From positions 1-6,383 of the forward strand of contig JAHEBR010000123.1 in the NCBI GenBank assembly GCA_024642185.1: a stretch of DNA of 6,383 bases. The letters are read 5' to 3'. How positions within the stretch are numbered: position 1 is the stretch's first letter; every line of letters starts with the position of its first letter. Below are positions 1-6,258 of the stretch, piece after piece. This DNA is from Marivivens sp. Its GTDB lineage: Bacteria > Pseudomonadota > Alphaproteobacteria > Rhodobacterales > Rhodobacteraceae. The notes beneath the pieces were generated by a model. It saw nothing but the letters and a program-made list of their open reading frames with translations. It had not been told where the DNA came from and searched no databases. A program made the position numbers and the translations under genes.

Positions 1-84
1 AACCGCGTCGACAACGTCTATGGCGACAGGCACCTGATCTGCACCTGCCCGCCGCTCGAGGATTATATAGAAGCGGCCGAATAG
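1..84 (+). CDS. gcvP: Glycine dehydrogenase (P protein of the glycine cleavage system), C-terminal end only
   Basis: Frame 1 is open from the first base and gives 27 residues ending in TAG at 82-84. The tail begins NRVDNVYGDRHLICTCPP, and the NRVDNVYGDR.L.C.CPP pattern is the conserved C terminus of the PLP-dependent glycine decarboxylase GcvP (E. coli has a very similar RVDNVYGDRNLFCSC end). GcvP releases CO2 from glycine and passes the aminomethyl group to the lipoyl H protein in the cytoplasm. Only the extreme end is in the window, so the catalytic lysine region cannot be seen. The gene converges on the ABC transporter operon, and the hairpin at 108-128 separates the two. There is no sign of truncation other than the window edge. 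The short length limits the evidence, but this tail motif is distinctive. Confidence 0.88.
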   Translation, partial: NRVDNVYGDRHLICTCPPLEDYIEAAE

Positions 85-99
85 GCAGGCCGCAGCGCC

Positions 100-131
100 A
101 AAAAGATCGGGGGGCCACTGGCCCCCCGTTT
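100..131. terminator. Bidirectional rho-independent terminator between gcvP and the ABC operon
   Basis: A perfect 9-bp stem CGGGGGGCC (108-116) / GGCCCCCCG (120-128) encloses the 3-base loop ACT. On the + strand it is followed by TTTCGTTT, a weak U tract. On the minus strand it is followed by ATCTTTTT (A run at 100-104), a better U tract. It lies 23 bases after the gcvP stop and 26 bases after the stop of the last permease gene, so it can end both converging transcripts. Confidence 0.85.
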
Positions 132-154
132 CGTTTCCGGCGATGGCGCAGGGA

Positions 155-1372
155 TCAGCCCGGCGACAGGCCCCTGAGCCGCTCGGACCGGCGCCGCAGA
201 AGCTCGACCGTGGTCAGAAGCATGATCGAGATCACCACAAGGATCGTCGCCGCCGCAAGGATGGTGGGCGAGATTTGCTCGCGCAGGCCGGTGAACATCT
301 GCCACGGCAGGGTCTGCTGCCGCGCCGAGCCCACGAACAAGACGACAACCACCTCGTCAAACGAGGTGATAAACGCGAAGAGGCCACCCGAGATCACGCC
401 CGGAAGGATCAGCGGCATCTGCACGCGGAAGAAGGTCGTCACCGGATTGGCGCCCATATTGGCGGCGGCACGGGTCAGCGAATTGTCAAAGCCGACAAGC
501 GTCGCCGTCACCGTGATGATCACGAACGGCACGCCCAGAACCGCGTGCGCAAGGATCACTTTGACATAGCCCACGAAGGTCTGGCTCAGGCCAAGGTTGG
601 TTTCGATCCAATTGCCCAACGGCGCGTAGAAGAAGAACATCCCCGTTGCCGAAATGATGAGCGGCACGATCATCGGCGAGATCAGGATCGCCATGATCGC
701 CCGCCGCGCGGGGACGTGGCTCTGGCTCAGGCCGATCGCCGCCAGCGTGCCAAAGCTCACCGAGATCACCGTCGCAATCGGCGCGATGATCAGCGAGTTT
801 TTCAGCGGGATCATCCATTCCTCGGTGGTGAGGAAGTCGCGGTAGTGCTTGAGCGAATAGCCCGCCGCCTCGAAATTCAGCATCTCGGGGGTGAAGGTGA
901 AGAAATCCTGCGCGTTAAAGCTCAGCCACATGACCGGCATCAGGGGCGCGATCAGGAAAAAGAAGATCAGCCCGCAGATCAGCATGAACGAGTTGTGCCA
1001 AAGCGTCTGACCGGCGGTGTAATAGACCGGAACGTTCTTGCGGTATTCGCCGCGATCCAGCCAATAGATGAACCAGCTGAGCACCGCGCCAATGATCACC
1101 CCCGAAACGACACCGCCGGCGCTGCCGGTCATCAGTCCGGCAAGGCCGAGGATGACGATGGTGCCGAGGCGGCTCTGGGTCCGGCCAAAGGGCAGTTTGT
1201 CGATGGCGAAGGCGATGATCGCGCCAAGGATGGCGCCAATCACAAATCCGGTCCACGGCTCGCCATAGGCATTGCCAACGACAAAGCCGAACAGCGCCGC
1301 CAAAAGCGCCGAGAGGGGCGCGGTAAAGGTGGCGAAGGGCGGGCGGAAGCCTTGCGGTTTTACATCAGCCAT
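155..1372 (-). CDS. ABC transporter permease, PotC type, with an N-terminal membrane extension
   Basis: This 405-residue inner-membrane protein is one of two channel-forming subunits of a PotABCD-like importer. The C-terminal part (about residues 128-395) is a standard binding-protein-dependent permease with about six hydrophobic segments (near 128-151, 192-214, 225-249, 268-293, 320-347, 369-391). Its cytoplasmic EAA loop at about 300-325 (RAAANMGANP..., conserved Gly307, ending LPG) docks on the ATPase. PotC homologues are usually about 260-290 residues. The excess is an N-terminal block (about 15-106) with three or four small-residue, glycine-rich hydrophobic segments such as GFVIGAILGAIIAFAID and GGVVSGVIIGAVLSW, plus a charged linker (106-127). 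ATG follows the stop of the upstream permease gene by only 4 bases, so translation is probably coupled. It is the last gene before the terminator. Assignment to the permease family is secure; the substrate and the role of the extension are not known. Confidence 0.93.
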   Translation of the reverse strand: MADVKPQGFRPPFATFTAPLSALLAALFGFVVGNAYGEPWTGFVIGAILGAIIAFAIDKLPFGRTQSRLGTIVILGLAGLMTGSAGGVVSGVIIGAVLSWFIYWLDRGEYRKNVPVYYTAGQTLWHNSFMLICGLIFFFLIAPLMPVMWLSFNAQDFFTFTPEMLNFEAAGYSLKHYRDFLTTEEWMIPLKNSLIIAPIATVISVSFGTLAAIGLSQSHVPARRAIMAILISPMIVPLIISATGMFFFYAPLGNWIETNLGLSQTFVGYVKVILAHAVLGVPFVIITVTATLVGFDNSLTRAAANMGANPVTTFFRVQMPLILPGVISGGLFAFITSFDEVVVVLFVGSARQQTLPWQMFTGLREQISPTILAAATILVVISIMLLTTVELLRRRSERLRGLSPG

Positions 1373-1376
1373 CTTC

Positions 1377-3041
1377 TCAGCCCCCCAGCTTCACGTTGTC
1401 GATGCCCACGATCCGGTCGTAGAGCCAGTAGAGCAGCATGACGACTGCGAGAAGGATCGTCCCCAACGCGGCCGCAAGGCCCCAGTTGAGCGAGGACGAG
1501 ATGTGATAGGCGATCCGGTTCGAGATGAAGACACCATCGGTGCCGCCGACGATCTCGGGCGTGATGTAATAGCCGATGGCAAGGATGAAAACGAGGATCG
1601 AGCCCGCGCCAATCCCCGGAACCGACTGCGGGAAATAGACCCGCCAGAAGGCGGTCCAGTTGGTCGCGCCAAGGCTCTTGGCGGCGCGCAGATAGGTGGG
1701 CGGGATCGTCTTCATCACCGAATAGAGCGGCAGGATCATGAACGGCAAAAGGATATGCGTCATGGCGATGATCGTGCCGGTGGAGTTGTTCATCATGATG
1801 AGCCGGCTGTCGTCGGCCACAAAGCCAAGCCAGACGAGAATATCGTTGATCACACCCTGCTGTTGCAGCAGCACCTTCCACGCCGAGGTTCGCACCAGAA
1901 GCGATGTCCAGAAGGGCAGGAGAACGAGGATCATCAACACGTTGGCCGACCGCATCGGCAGATTGGCCAGAAGCCACGCCACCGGATAGCCGAGCACGAT
2001 ACAGCTGACCGTGATGACCATCGACATGATCAGCGTGCGCTTGAAGAGCTTGAGATAAAGCCGCTCGTTGTCGGGGCGCTGCTCGATCCCGTCTGGCGTC
2101 AGCTTCATATCAACCGCGTTGAGGAAATAGCCCGAGGTGTATTGCGAGCCGAAAACCTTCAGAAGCGCCCATGTCTCGGGGGCCACCCACTTGTCGTCGA
2201 TATCCTCGAAATAGGCGCGGAACTCGGTTGCCGGCATATCGGCGATATTGGCCACGGCGGCCTGCAACTCGGCCGCACCGCTGCCGCCATAGGCGGCCAC
2301 GGCGCTTTGCGTTGCCGGATCGGCCAAATCAAGCGCCAAGGCGGCATAGACCCCGGCCCAAGGCTTCTTGGTCGACACGTCCTTTTCGTCGACAATGGCG
2401 GTGAACAAGGCCCAGTCGGCATAGGCACGGGCGGCCCAAGGCAGGAGCGCTGCGGCTTCGCCCGACAGGGTAAAGCCGAGATCGCCGGACGCTTCGAGCG
2501 AGGTGAGGTCGGTCAGAAGGCCAAGGCGGTCATTCAGGAGGTCTTCGCCCCCTTCGCCTTGCATCAACTCATGCCAGAACGGCCCTTTGACCATCCCGCT
2601 ATCGGCATCCTTGAAGAAATCCTCGAAATCCTCGCCCACGGTCTCAAGCTTGCGGCCCGAGGTGCGGAACAGCGAGGAAATGCCGGATTTTTCGTAATTC
2701 AGGCGGGAGCCGAGGCGCGTATGCGCCTTCGCTTCGACCGCGCGATACATATCAAGATAGAGCACCCGGAACAGCATCTCGTCCATGCTGGCTTCTTGCG
2801 CCGTAGTATCGCCGACGATTGCGACAGTCTGCGGCAGGGTGTTGGAAACGATCTGGTTTTCGACCGACCGGAACAGCATCGACGCGATCGGAATGATGAA
2901 TGTAATGATCACAAAGGCCAGAAGCGGCGCAATCAGCAGCAGCGCACGGGTCTTCTGGCGGCGCAGGGCGCGGGCAAGGCTCGTTTTCAGCGGAACCCCG
3001 TCGGCCGAAAGCATGGGCCCGGTTTGGGTCGTCTCGCTCAT
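1377..3041 (-). CDS. ABC transporter permease, PotB type, with a large periplasmic insert
   Basis: This 554-residue inner-membrane protein is the partner channel subunit of the PotC-type permease. TM1 lies at about 33-57. The remaining five segments lie at about 335-359, 366-384, 421-440, 476-494 and 521-541. The EAA loop is at about 450-476 (LRAAKSLGATNWTAFWRVYF, then PQSVPG), with the conserved Gly458. PotB proteins are usually about 280-310 residues; here about 270 mostly hydrophilic residues sit between TM1 and TM2, predicted periplasmic. Elements in the insert (LGSRLNYE near 110-116, IDDKWVAPETW near 281-291, GYFLNAVDMKL near 304-314, then RLYLKLFKRT before TM2) recall a long-permease subfamily known from alphaproteobacteria. 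A stretch at about 165-265, rich in Ala and Leu, seems additional even to that. ATG is preceded by GGGGAGAGACA, a good ribosome-binding site. It starts 72 bases after the binding-protein gene, beyond a strong palindrome. Confidence 0.93.
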   Translation of the reverse strand: MSETTQTGPMLSADGVPLKTSLARALRRQKTRALLLIAPLLAFVIITFIIPIASMLFRSVENQIVSNTLPQTVAIVGDTTAQEASMDEMLFRVLYLDMYRAVEAKAHTRLGSRLNYEKSGISSLFRTSGRKLETVGEDFEDFFKDADSGMVKGPFWHELMQGEGGEDLLNDRLGLLTDLTSLEASGDLGFTLSGEAAALLPWAARAYADWALFTAIVDEKDVSTKKPWAGVYAALALDLADPATQSAVAAYGGSGAAELQAAVANIADMPATEFRAYFEDIDDKWVAPETWALLKVFGSQYTSGYFLNAVDMKLTPDGIEQRPDNERLYLKLFKRTLIMSMVITVSCIVLGYPVAWLLANLPMRSANVLMILVLLPFWTSLLVRTSAWKVLLQQQGVINDILVWLGFVADDSRLIMMNNSTGTIIAMTHILLPFMILPLYSVMKTIPPTYLRAAKSLGATNWTAFWRVYFPQSVPGIGAGSILVFILAIGYYITPEIVGGTDGVFISNRIAYHISSSLNWGLAAALGTILLAVVMLLYWLYDRIVGIDNVKLGG

Positions 3042-3073
3042 TGTCTCTCCCCGCGTGGTCGTCTGTGAAGGCA

Positions 3074-3097
3074 GGGAAGGGCCGCGCGGCCCTTCCC
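3074..3097. repeat. Perfect 24-base palindrome between the binding-protein and permease genes
   Basis: GGGAAGGGCCGC (3074-3085) is followed at once by its exact reverse complement (3086-3097). In RNA it can form a 10-bp G+C-rich stem with a 4-base loop. In the direction of the operon it is followed by TGCCTTCACA, with no run of T, so it is not a full intrinsic terminator. It sits 16 bases after the stop of the binding-protein gene and upstream of the permease ribosome-binding site. Such intercistronic hairpins commonly protect the 3' end of binding-protein mRNA or partly attenuate transcription into permease genes; that role here is inferred. Confidence 0.75.
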
Positions 3098-3113
3098 CTT
3101 GTCTTTCAAGCGA

Positions 3114-4208
3114 TTAGTTCGCCAGCCAAGCCTGGAACTTCGCGTCGATATCGTCGCGATAGTCAGCCCAGAACTCGTATTGCGTCACGAAGACGTTCTG
3201 CGAGTTGGCCGGGTCGGTCGGCATATGCGGCGCCATCGGAATGCCCAGATCGGCATGGTTGCCGACAAGCGGGGCAGAAGAGGCACGGGCCGGGCCGTAG
3301 GAGATATAGGCCGCCTGATCCGCCAGACGCTGAGTGTCGGTGGCAAAGTTCAGGAAGTCCATCACGCGGGCCAGACGATCCTCGGGAAGACCAGCCGGAA
3401 CGATCCAGCCGTCAAAGTCGAGCATCTGCGCATCCCAGAGCATACCGATCGGCTGGTTCTGCTCGGCAATCGCTGCAAACAGGCGGCCGTTATAGGTCGA
3501 ACCCATGACGATCTCGCCGTCAGCCAGAAGCTGCGGGGTTTCGGCAGCAGCCGACCACCAGATCACGTCGTCCTTGATGGTGCCAAGCTTGGCAAGGGCG
3601 CGGTCCTGACCTTCGGGGGTTGCCAGAACGTCATAGATCTCGTCCTTCGGAACGCCGTCGCACAGAAGCGCCCATTCCACGTTGGCCAAGGGGCGCTTGT
3701 TGAGCGCGCGCTTGCCCGGATAGGCGTCGGTGTCGAACAGAGCACAGATCGAGGTCGGCGGGGTGGCGCCAACCATGTCGAGGCGATAGCCGACGGTGGT
3801 CGAGAACACGATCTGCGGAATGAAGCAGTCCGAAACGATCGAATCGCCGAAGTCGTCGGAAGCCGAGGTGCCATCCGGAGCGGCTGCGAGCATCGTGTCG
3901 TGGTCGATCTCCATCGCCAGACCCTCGTCGCAAAGGCGGATCGAGTCAGCGCCTTCCACGTCCACGAGATCCCAGGTGATGTTGCCGGCTTCGTTCATCG
4001 CGCGGAGCTTGGCCACGGCTTCCGCCGAGCTTTCGTCCCAGATGATGGTGATGTCGGGGTTCGCAGCAGTGTAGGGGTCGGAATAGGCCTTGGTCTGGCT
4101 GGCCTGATAGGCGCCGCCCCAGCTCACGAGCGTCATGCTCTCGGCAAAGGCAGAGCCCGAAGTGATGACGAGCGCGCTCGTCGCAAGCAGGGCTTTGGTC
4201 AGTTTCAT
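3114..4208 (-). CDS. Periplasmic substrate-binding protein of a PotD/GABA-type ABC importer
   Basis: This is a 364-residue extracellular solute-binding protein. The N terminus MKLTKALLATSALVITSGSAFA is a classical Sec signal peptide, with cleavage predicted after AFA (residue 22). The mature protein opens with the SWGGAYQ motif (29-35) and later shows YPGKRAL (163-169), WWSAAAETPQLLADGE (217-232) and YNGR (239-242, where relatives often have WNGR). These are features of the polyamine/GABA/opine binding-protein group. The SWGG opening differs from classical spermidine PotD, which has NW at this place, so the ligand cannot be read off. Four cysteines (93, 128, 155, 183) lie in the exported chain and could form two disulfides. 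The ATG start has GGGAG six bases upstream (4215-4219). A stem-loop precedes the gene and a palindrome follows it, suggesting separate mRNA stability and higher expression than the membrane subunits. Confidence 0.93.
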   Translation of the reverse strand: MKLTKALLATSALVITSGSAFAESMTLVSWGGAYQASQTKAYSDPYTAANPDITIIWDESSAEAVAKLRAMNEAGNITWDLVDVEGADSIRLCDEGLAMEIDHDTMLAAAPDGTSASDDFGDSIVSDCFIPQIVFSTTVGYRLDMVGATPPTSICALFDTDAYPGKRALNKRPLANVEWALLCDGVPKDEIYDVLATPEGQDRALAKLGTIKDDVIWWSAAAETPQLLADGEIVMGSTYNGRLFAAIAEQNQPIGMLWDAQMLDFDGWIVPAGLPEDRLARVMDFLNFATDTQRLADQAAYISYGPARASSAPLVGNHADLGIPMAPHMPTDPANSQNVFVTQYEFWADYRDDIDAKFQAWLAN

Positions 4209-4221
4209 TTCAGTCTCCCGT

Positions 4222-4257
4222 CCCCGTGTTATCTTTCAGGAAGCTCAGGACACGGGG
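4222..4257. promoter_or_regulatory. Intergenic stem-loop just upstream of the binding-protein ribosome-binding site
   Basis: CCCCGTGT (4222-4229) and ACACGGGG (4250-4257) are perfectly complementary and enclose a 20-base loop, giving an 8-bp stem in the 85-base gap between the ATPase and binding-protein genes. In the transcript, its 3' arm ends only two bases before the GGGAG ribosome-binding site. No U tract follows, so it is not a clear terminator. It could be a processing or stability element that marks the 5' end of the binding-protein message, or it could modulate ribosome access. The structure is seen in the sequence; the function is inferred. Confidence 0.55.
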
Positions 4258-4293
4258 GTTTCCTGATGTTTCCAGTTTTGGCGGGCTGGTCGA

Positions 4294-5394
4294 CTAGGCG
4301 TCCAGCGCGCGGCAATCCTCGGCAAGCCAGCCGATCTCGATCTCGGAGCCGGGCGTGAGCCGGACCGCATCGGGCGCGTTGCGTGTCTTGACGATGAAAT
4401 CGTCGTTCCCGGCAACCTTGAGCCGGAAGCGGAAAATATCGCCCATATAGATGAACTCGGCCACCTCGGCCTTGAGCGTATGCGCGCCTTTTTGCAGGCG
4501 GGATTTGTTAAACTCGACCCGCTCGGGGCGGATCGACACTTTGGTGCGCTCGCCGGCCTTGGTCACGTTAACAGGGACCGCGTCGATCTCTTCGCCGCTG
4601 TCGAGTTTGACCACGCATTTGTCGCCGTCGATCGATTTCACAACACCGGTCAACGTATTGTTTTCGCCAATGAATTGGGCAACGAAGCTATTTTGCGGCC
4701 GCTCGTAAAGCTCATCAGGCGGGGCAAGCTGCTGGATGCGTCCGTCGTTGAATACAGCGACACGATCCGACATGGTCAGCGCCTCGGTCTGGTCGTGCGT
4801 CACATAGACGGTCGTGATCCCCAACTCGTGGGCAAGGCGGGTGATTTCAAACTGCATATGCTCGCGCAGCTGCTTGTCGAGCGCGCCCAAAGGCTCGTCC
4901 ATCAAGACAAGCTCGGGCTGGAACACCAGCGCGCGCGCCAGAGCGACCCGCTGCTGCTGGCCGCCCGAAAGCTGCGCCGGACGGCGGCCGCCGAACGATC
5001 CCATCTGCACCATATCAAGCGCGCGTTTGACCTTCTCCTCGCGCTCCGACTTGCCCATCTTGCGCACTTCGAGCGGGAAGGAGAGGTTTTCGGCCACGGT
5101 CATATGCGGGAAGAGCGCATAGTTCTGAAACACCATGCCGATCCCGCGCTTGTGGGGCGGGATGTTGTTGATCGGCTGGCCGTCGAGCATGATCTCGCCA
5201 TGCGTGGCGGTCTCGAAACCGGCCAGCATCATCAGGCAAGTTGTCTTGCCCGAGCCTGACGGCCCGAGCATCGTCAGAAACTCGCCCTTCGGCATCGACA
5301 GGTTGAGATCTTTCACGACAAGCACTTCGCCGTCGTAGCTTTTCTGGACGTGTTGGAATTCCACGAAGGCGTTTCCGCCGGAACTTTTGGCCAC
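4294..5394 (-). CDS. ABC transporter ATP-binding protein (PotA-like)
   Basis: This 366-residue cytoplasmic ATPase powers import by the two permeases. All nucleotide-binding motifs are intact: Walker A GPSGSGKT (44-51), Q-loop Gln90 in MVFQNYALFPHMTV, signature LSGGQQQR (142-149), Walker B LVLMDEP (162-168) with catalytic Glu167, D-loop LGALD, and H-loop His200 in VYVTHDQTEALTMSD. Residues about 240-366 form the TOBE-type C-terminal domain of the PotA/MalK/FbpC subclass, with the IRPE motif near 288. Length matches the family. I chose GTG at 5392-5394 as the start. It has a purine tract A6G7 three bases upstream and gives an N terminus close to the core domain. An in-frame extension to a TTG at 5485-5487 would overlap the likely promoter and adds a Cys/Arg/Pro-rich stretch unlike the family. 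It is the first gene of the transporter block, 159 bases after the racemase gene. Confidence 0.95.
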   Translation of the reverse strand: MAKSSGGNAFVEFQHVQKSYDGEVLVVKDLNLSMPKGEFLTMLGPSGSGKTTCLMMLAGFETATHGEIMLDGQPINNIPPHKRGIGMVFQNYALFPHMTVAENLSFPLEVRKMGKSEREEKVKRALDMVQMGSFGGRRPAQLSGGQQQRVALARALVFQPELVLMDEPLGALDKQLREHMQFEITRLAHELGITTVYVTHDQTEALTMSDRVAVFNDGRIQQLAPPDELYERPQNSFVAQFIGENNTLTGVVKSIDGDKCVVKLDSGEEIDAVPVNVTKAGERTKVSIRPERVEFNKSRLQKGAHTLKAEVAEFIYMGDIFRFRLKVAGNDDFIVKTRNAPDAVRLTPGSEIEIGWLAEDCRALDA

Positions 5395-5410
5395 AGTCCC
5401 CCCCTTTTTT
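5392..5410 (-). promoter_or_regulatory. Ribosome-binding site and GTG start deciding the ATPase N terminus
   Basis: On the minus strand the run AAAAAA GGGGGGG (5410-5398) is followed by ACT and then GTG (5394-5392). The G run can pair with the 16S 3' end, and it is the only strong site near a possible start. The unusual A6G7 homopolymer sets the spacing to the start codon. Confidence 0.65.
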
Positions 5411-5458
5411 GTGTGGCGGCATCTCGGGCAGGCAGAACCCGGCGCGCGCATCGAAAAC

Positions 5459-5487
5459 ATTAAAGGTCGTCCGCCTCCTGCGTGCAA
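5459..5487 (-). promoter_or_regulatory. Candidate sigma70 promoter of the ABC transporter operon
   Basis: On the minus strand there is TTGCAC (5487-5482) as -35 and TTTAAT (5464-5459) as -10, separated by exactly 17 bases. Both hexamers are near consensus (TTGACA/TATAAT). Transcription would begin near 5452, leaving a leader of about 57 bases before the ATPase GTG. This would let the transporter genes be expressed independently of the upstream racemase and M24 genes, although no terminator is visible between the two blocks, so read-through is also possible. Confidence 0.5.
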
Positions 5488-5506
5488 CCCGCTTTTTCCG
5501 GTCGTT

Positions 5507-5530
5507 TTCCCTTTATTTGACGTTAGGGAA
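5507..5530. promoter_or_regulatory. Inverted repeat upstream of the candidate promoter (possible operator)
   Basis: TTCCCT (5507-5512) and AGGGAA (5525-5530) form a 6-bp inverted repeat with a 12-base A+T-richer centre, ending 19 bases upstream of the proposed -35. A further TCCCT (5538-5542) on the + strand repeats the arm and could pair with the AGGGA at 5525-5529 instead. The position suits an activator or regulator site. The arms are short and could arise by chance; no regulator gene is in view. Confidence 0.3.
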
Positions 5531-5553
5531 GCCGGATGTCCCTGTTAGCGCAC

Positions 5554-6255
5554 TCATCGGGTCAGGTTCTTCATGTGCCATGCAAGGGCCTGATTGCTGG
5601 ATAGGGCAGGGCGCTGCAATCTTGAGGCGACTTCGCTGATGGCATCATAGGTTCGAAGGTTCGTGCAGCTCATAAACACGCCCTCGATTCCCTTGTCCGA
5701 GCCGACCTTGCAGGCCGCTTCAACAACCGATTTGTGCGAGATGCGCACCACCCGCTCTTCCACCGCTTCGTCGAAAGTGGCCACAGCGGCAAACTCGATT
5801 CCTTCGGCCGCGAAAGCTTCGATCAGGGGCAGGTTCACCTCTTCGATATAGGGCGACAGAAGTGCCAGCCGCGAAATGCCCTTGGCGCGGCAGGCAGCCA
5901 CAGCGGCGGTCAGCGGATTGGTGACGGCCCTGGCCTTGCATCCCGCCTTCACGAGCCGCTCCACCTCGGCAGGCCCGATCACCGCCGAGCCGGAGGTGCA
6001 GCCATAGCCCACCACCGCATAGTCGCGCGGCCCCGGCAGAAGCGATGCCGCACGGGTCAGCTCATCGGCCATGTCCGAGAGCGTGTGGGTCGTGACCTCA
6101 AGTCCGCTCGGCACGCGGCTGATGTAAAGGGGGCTCGGGCGATCCGCGAAATAGCGGCCAAACTCCGGCTCGATGGTCTCGTCCGTCTGCAAGACGATCA
6201 GGCCCAAGGGCGGGGCGTTCGGATCGTCGGTATCAACCTCATAAGGCAGGCGCAT
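5554..6255 (-). CDS. Asp/Glu racemase superfamily enzyme (maleate isomerase / EutA / arylmalonate decarboxylase-like)
   Basis: This 233-residue cytoplasmic enzyme has the two-cysteine active-site pattern of the superfamily. Cys86 is in GYGCTSGSAVIGP (83-95) and Cys197 in FMSCTNLRTYDAI (194-206). In cofactor-independent racemases and maleate isomerase, two such cysteines handle proton transfer or covalent attack from opposite faces; arylmalonate decarboxylase keeps only the second. The N-terminal VLQTDETIEPEFGRYF, the SRVPSG loop, VTNPLTA (111-117), LLSPYIEEVN and the C-terminal LSSNQALAWH (218-227) are family features. The ectoine-utilisation protein EutA belongs to the same group and is one candidate identity, but the CTNLRT form of the second motif is shared by many uncharacterised members. 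The ATG lies 3 bases after the stop of the M24 gene, with GGAG 9 bases upstream (6265-6268), implying translational coupling. Family is confident; reaction and substrate are not. Confidence 0.87.
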   Translation of the reverse strand: MRLPYEVDTDDPNAPPLGLIVLQTDETIEPEFGRYFADRPSPLYISRVPSGLEVTTHTLSDMADELTRAASLLPGPRDYAVVGYGCTSGSAVIGPAEVERLVKAGCKARAVTNPLTAAVAACRAKGISRLALLSPYIEEVNLPLIEAFAAEGIEFAAVATFDEAVEERVVRISHKSVVEAACKVGSDKGIEGVFMSCTNLRTYDAISEVASRLQRPALSSNQALAWHMKNLTR

Positions 6256-6258
6256 CGC

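Noticed and set aside
143..1441. 432-codon + strand open frame opposite the PotC-type permease
   Set aside because: It has a low-complexity, highly charged composition (many R, H, D, K), overlaps the shared terminator region and has no family resemblance; it is a shadow of the permease gene.
1272..3068. Very long + strand open frame (598 codons) opposite the PotB-type permease
   Set aside because: Its product is rich in Arg, His, Gly, Asp and Gln, with no recognisable domain. It lies exactly antisense to a strongly supported permease; G+C-rich codon usage commonly produces such stop-free antisense frames.
3099..4358. 419-codon + strand open frame opposite the binding-protein gene
   Set aside because: No domain is recognisable. 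The minus-strand frame has a signal peptide, family motifs and a ribosome-binding site, so this one is antisense noise.
4480..5259. 259-codon + strand open frame opposite the ATPase
   Set aside because: It mirrors the conserved ATPase codons. Its product shows no motif of its own, while all ABC ATPase motifs are on the minus strand.
3114..5394. Naming the transporter genes potA/potD/potB/potC for spermidine/putrescine
   Set aside because: The binding protein has the SWGG-type opening and YNGR, unlike classical PotD, so polyamine specificity is not supported.
5507..5530. Inverted repeat as a terminator of the racemase transcript
   Set aside because: The arms are only 6 bp with a 12-base loop, and no T tract follows on the minus strand.
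5517..5545. TTGACG on the + strand as a divergent promoter -35
   Set aside because: No -10-like hexamer is found at 16-18 bases spacing, and transcription would run antisense into the racemase gene.
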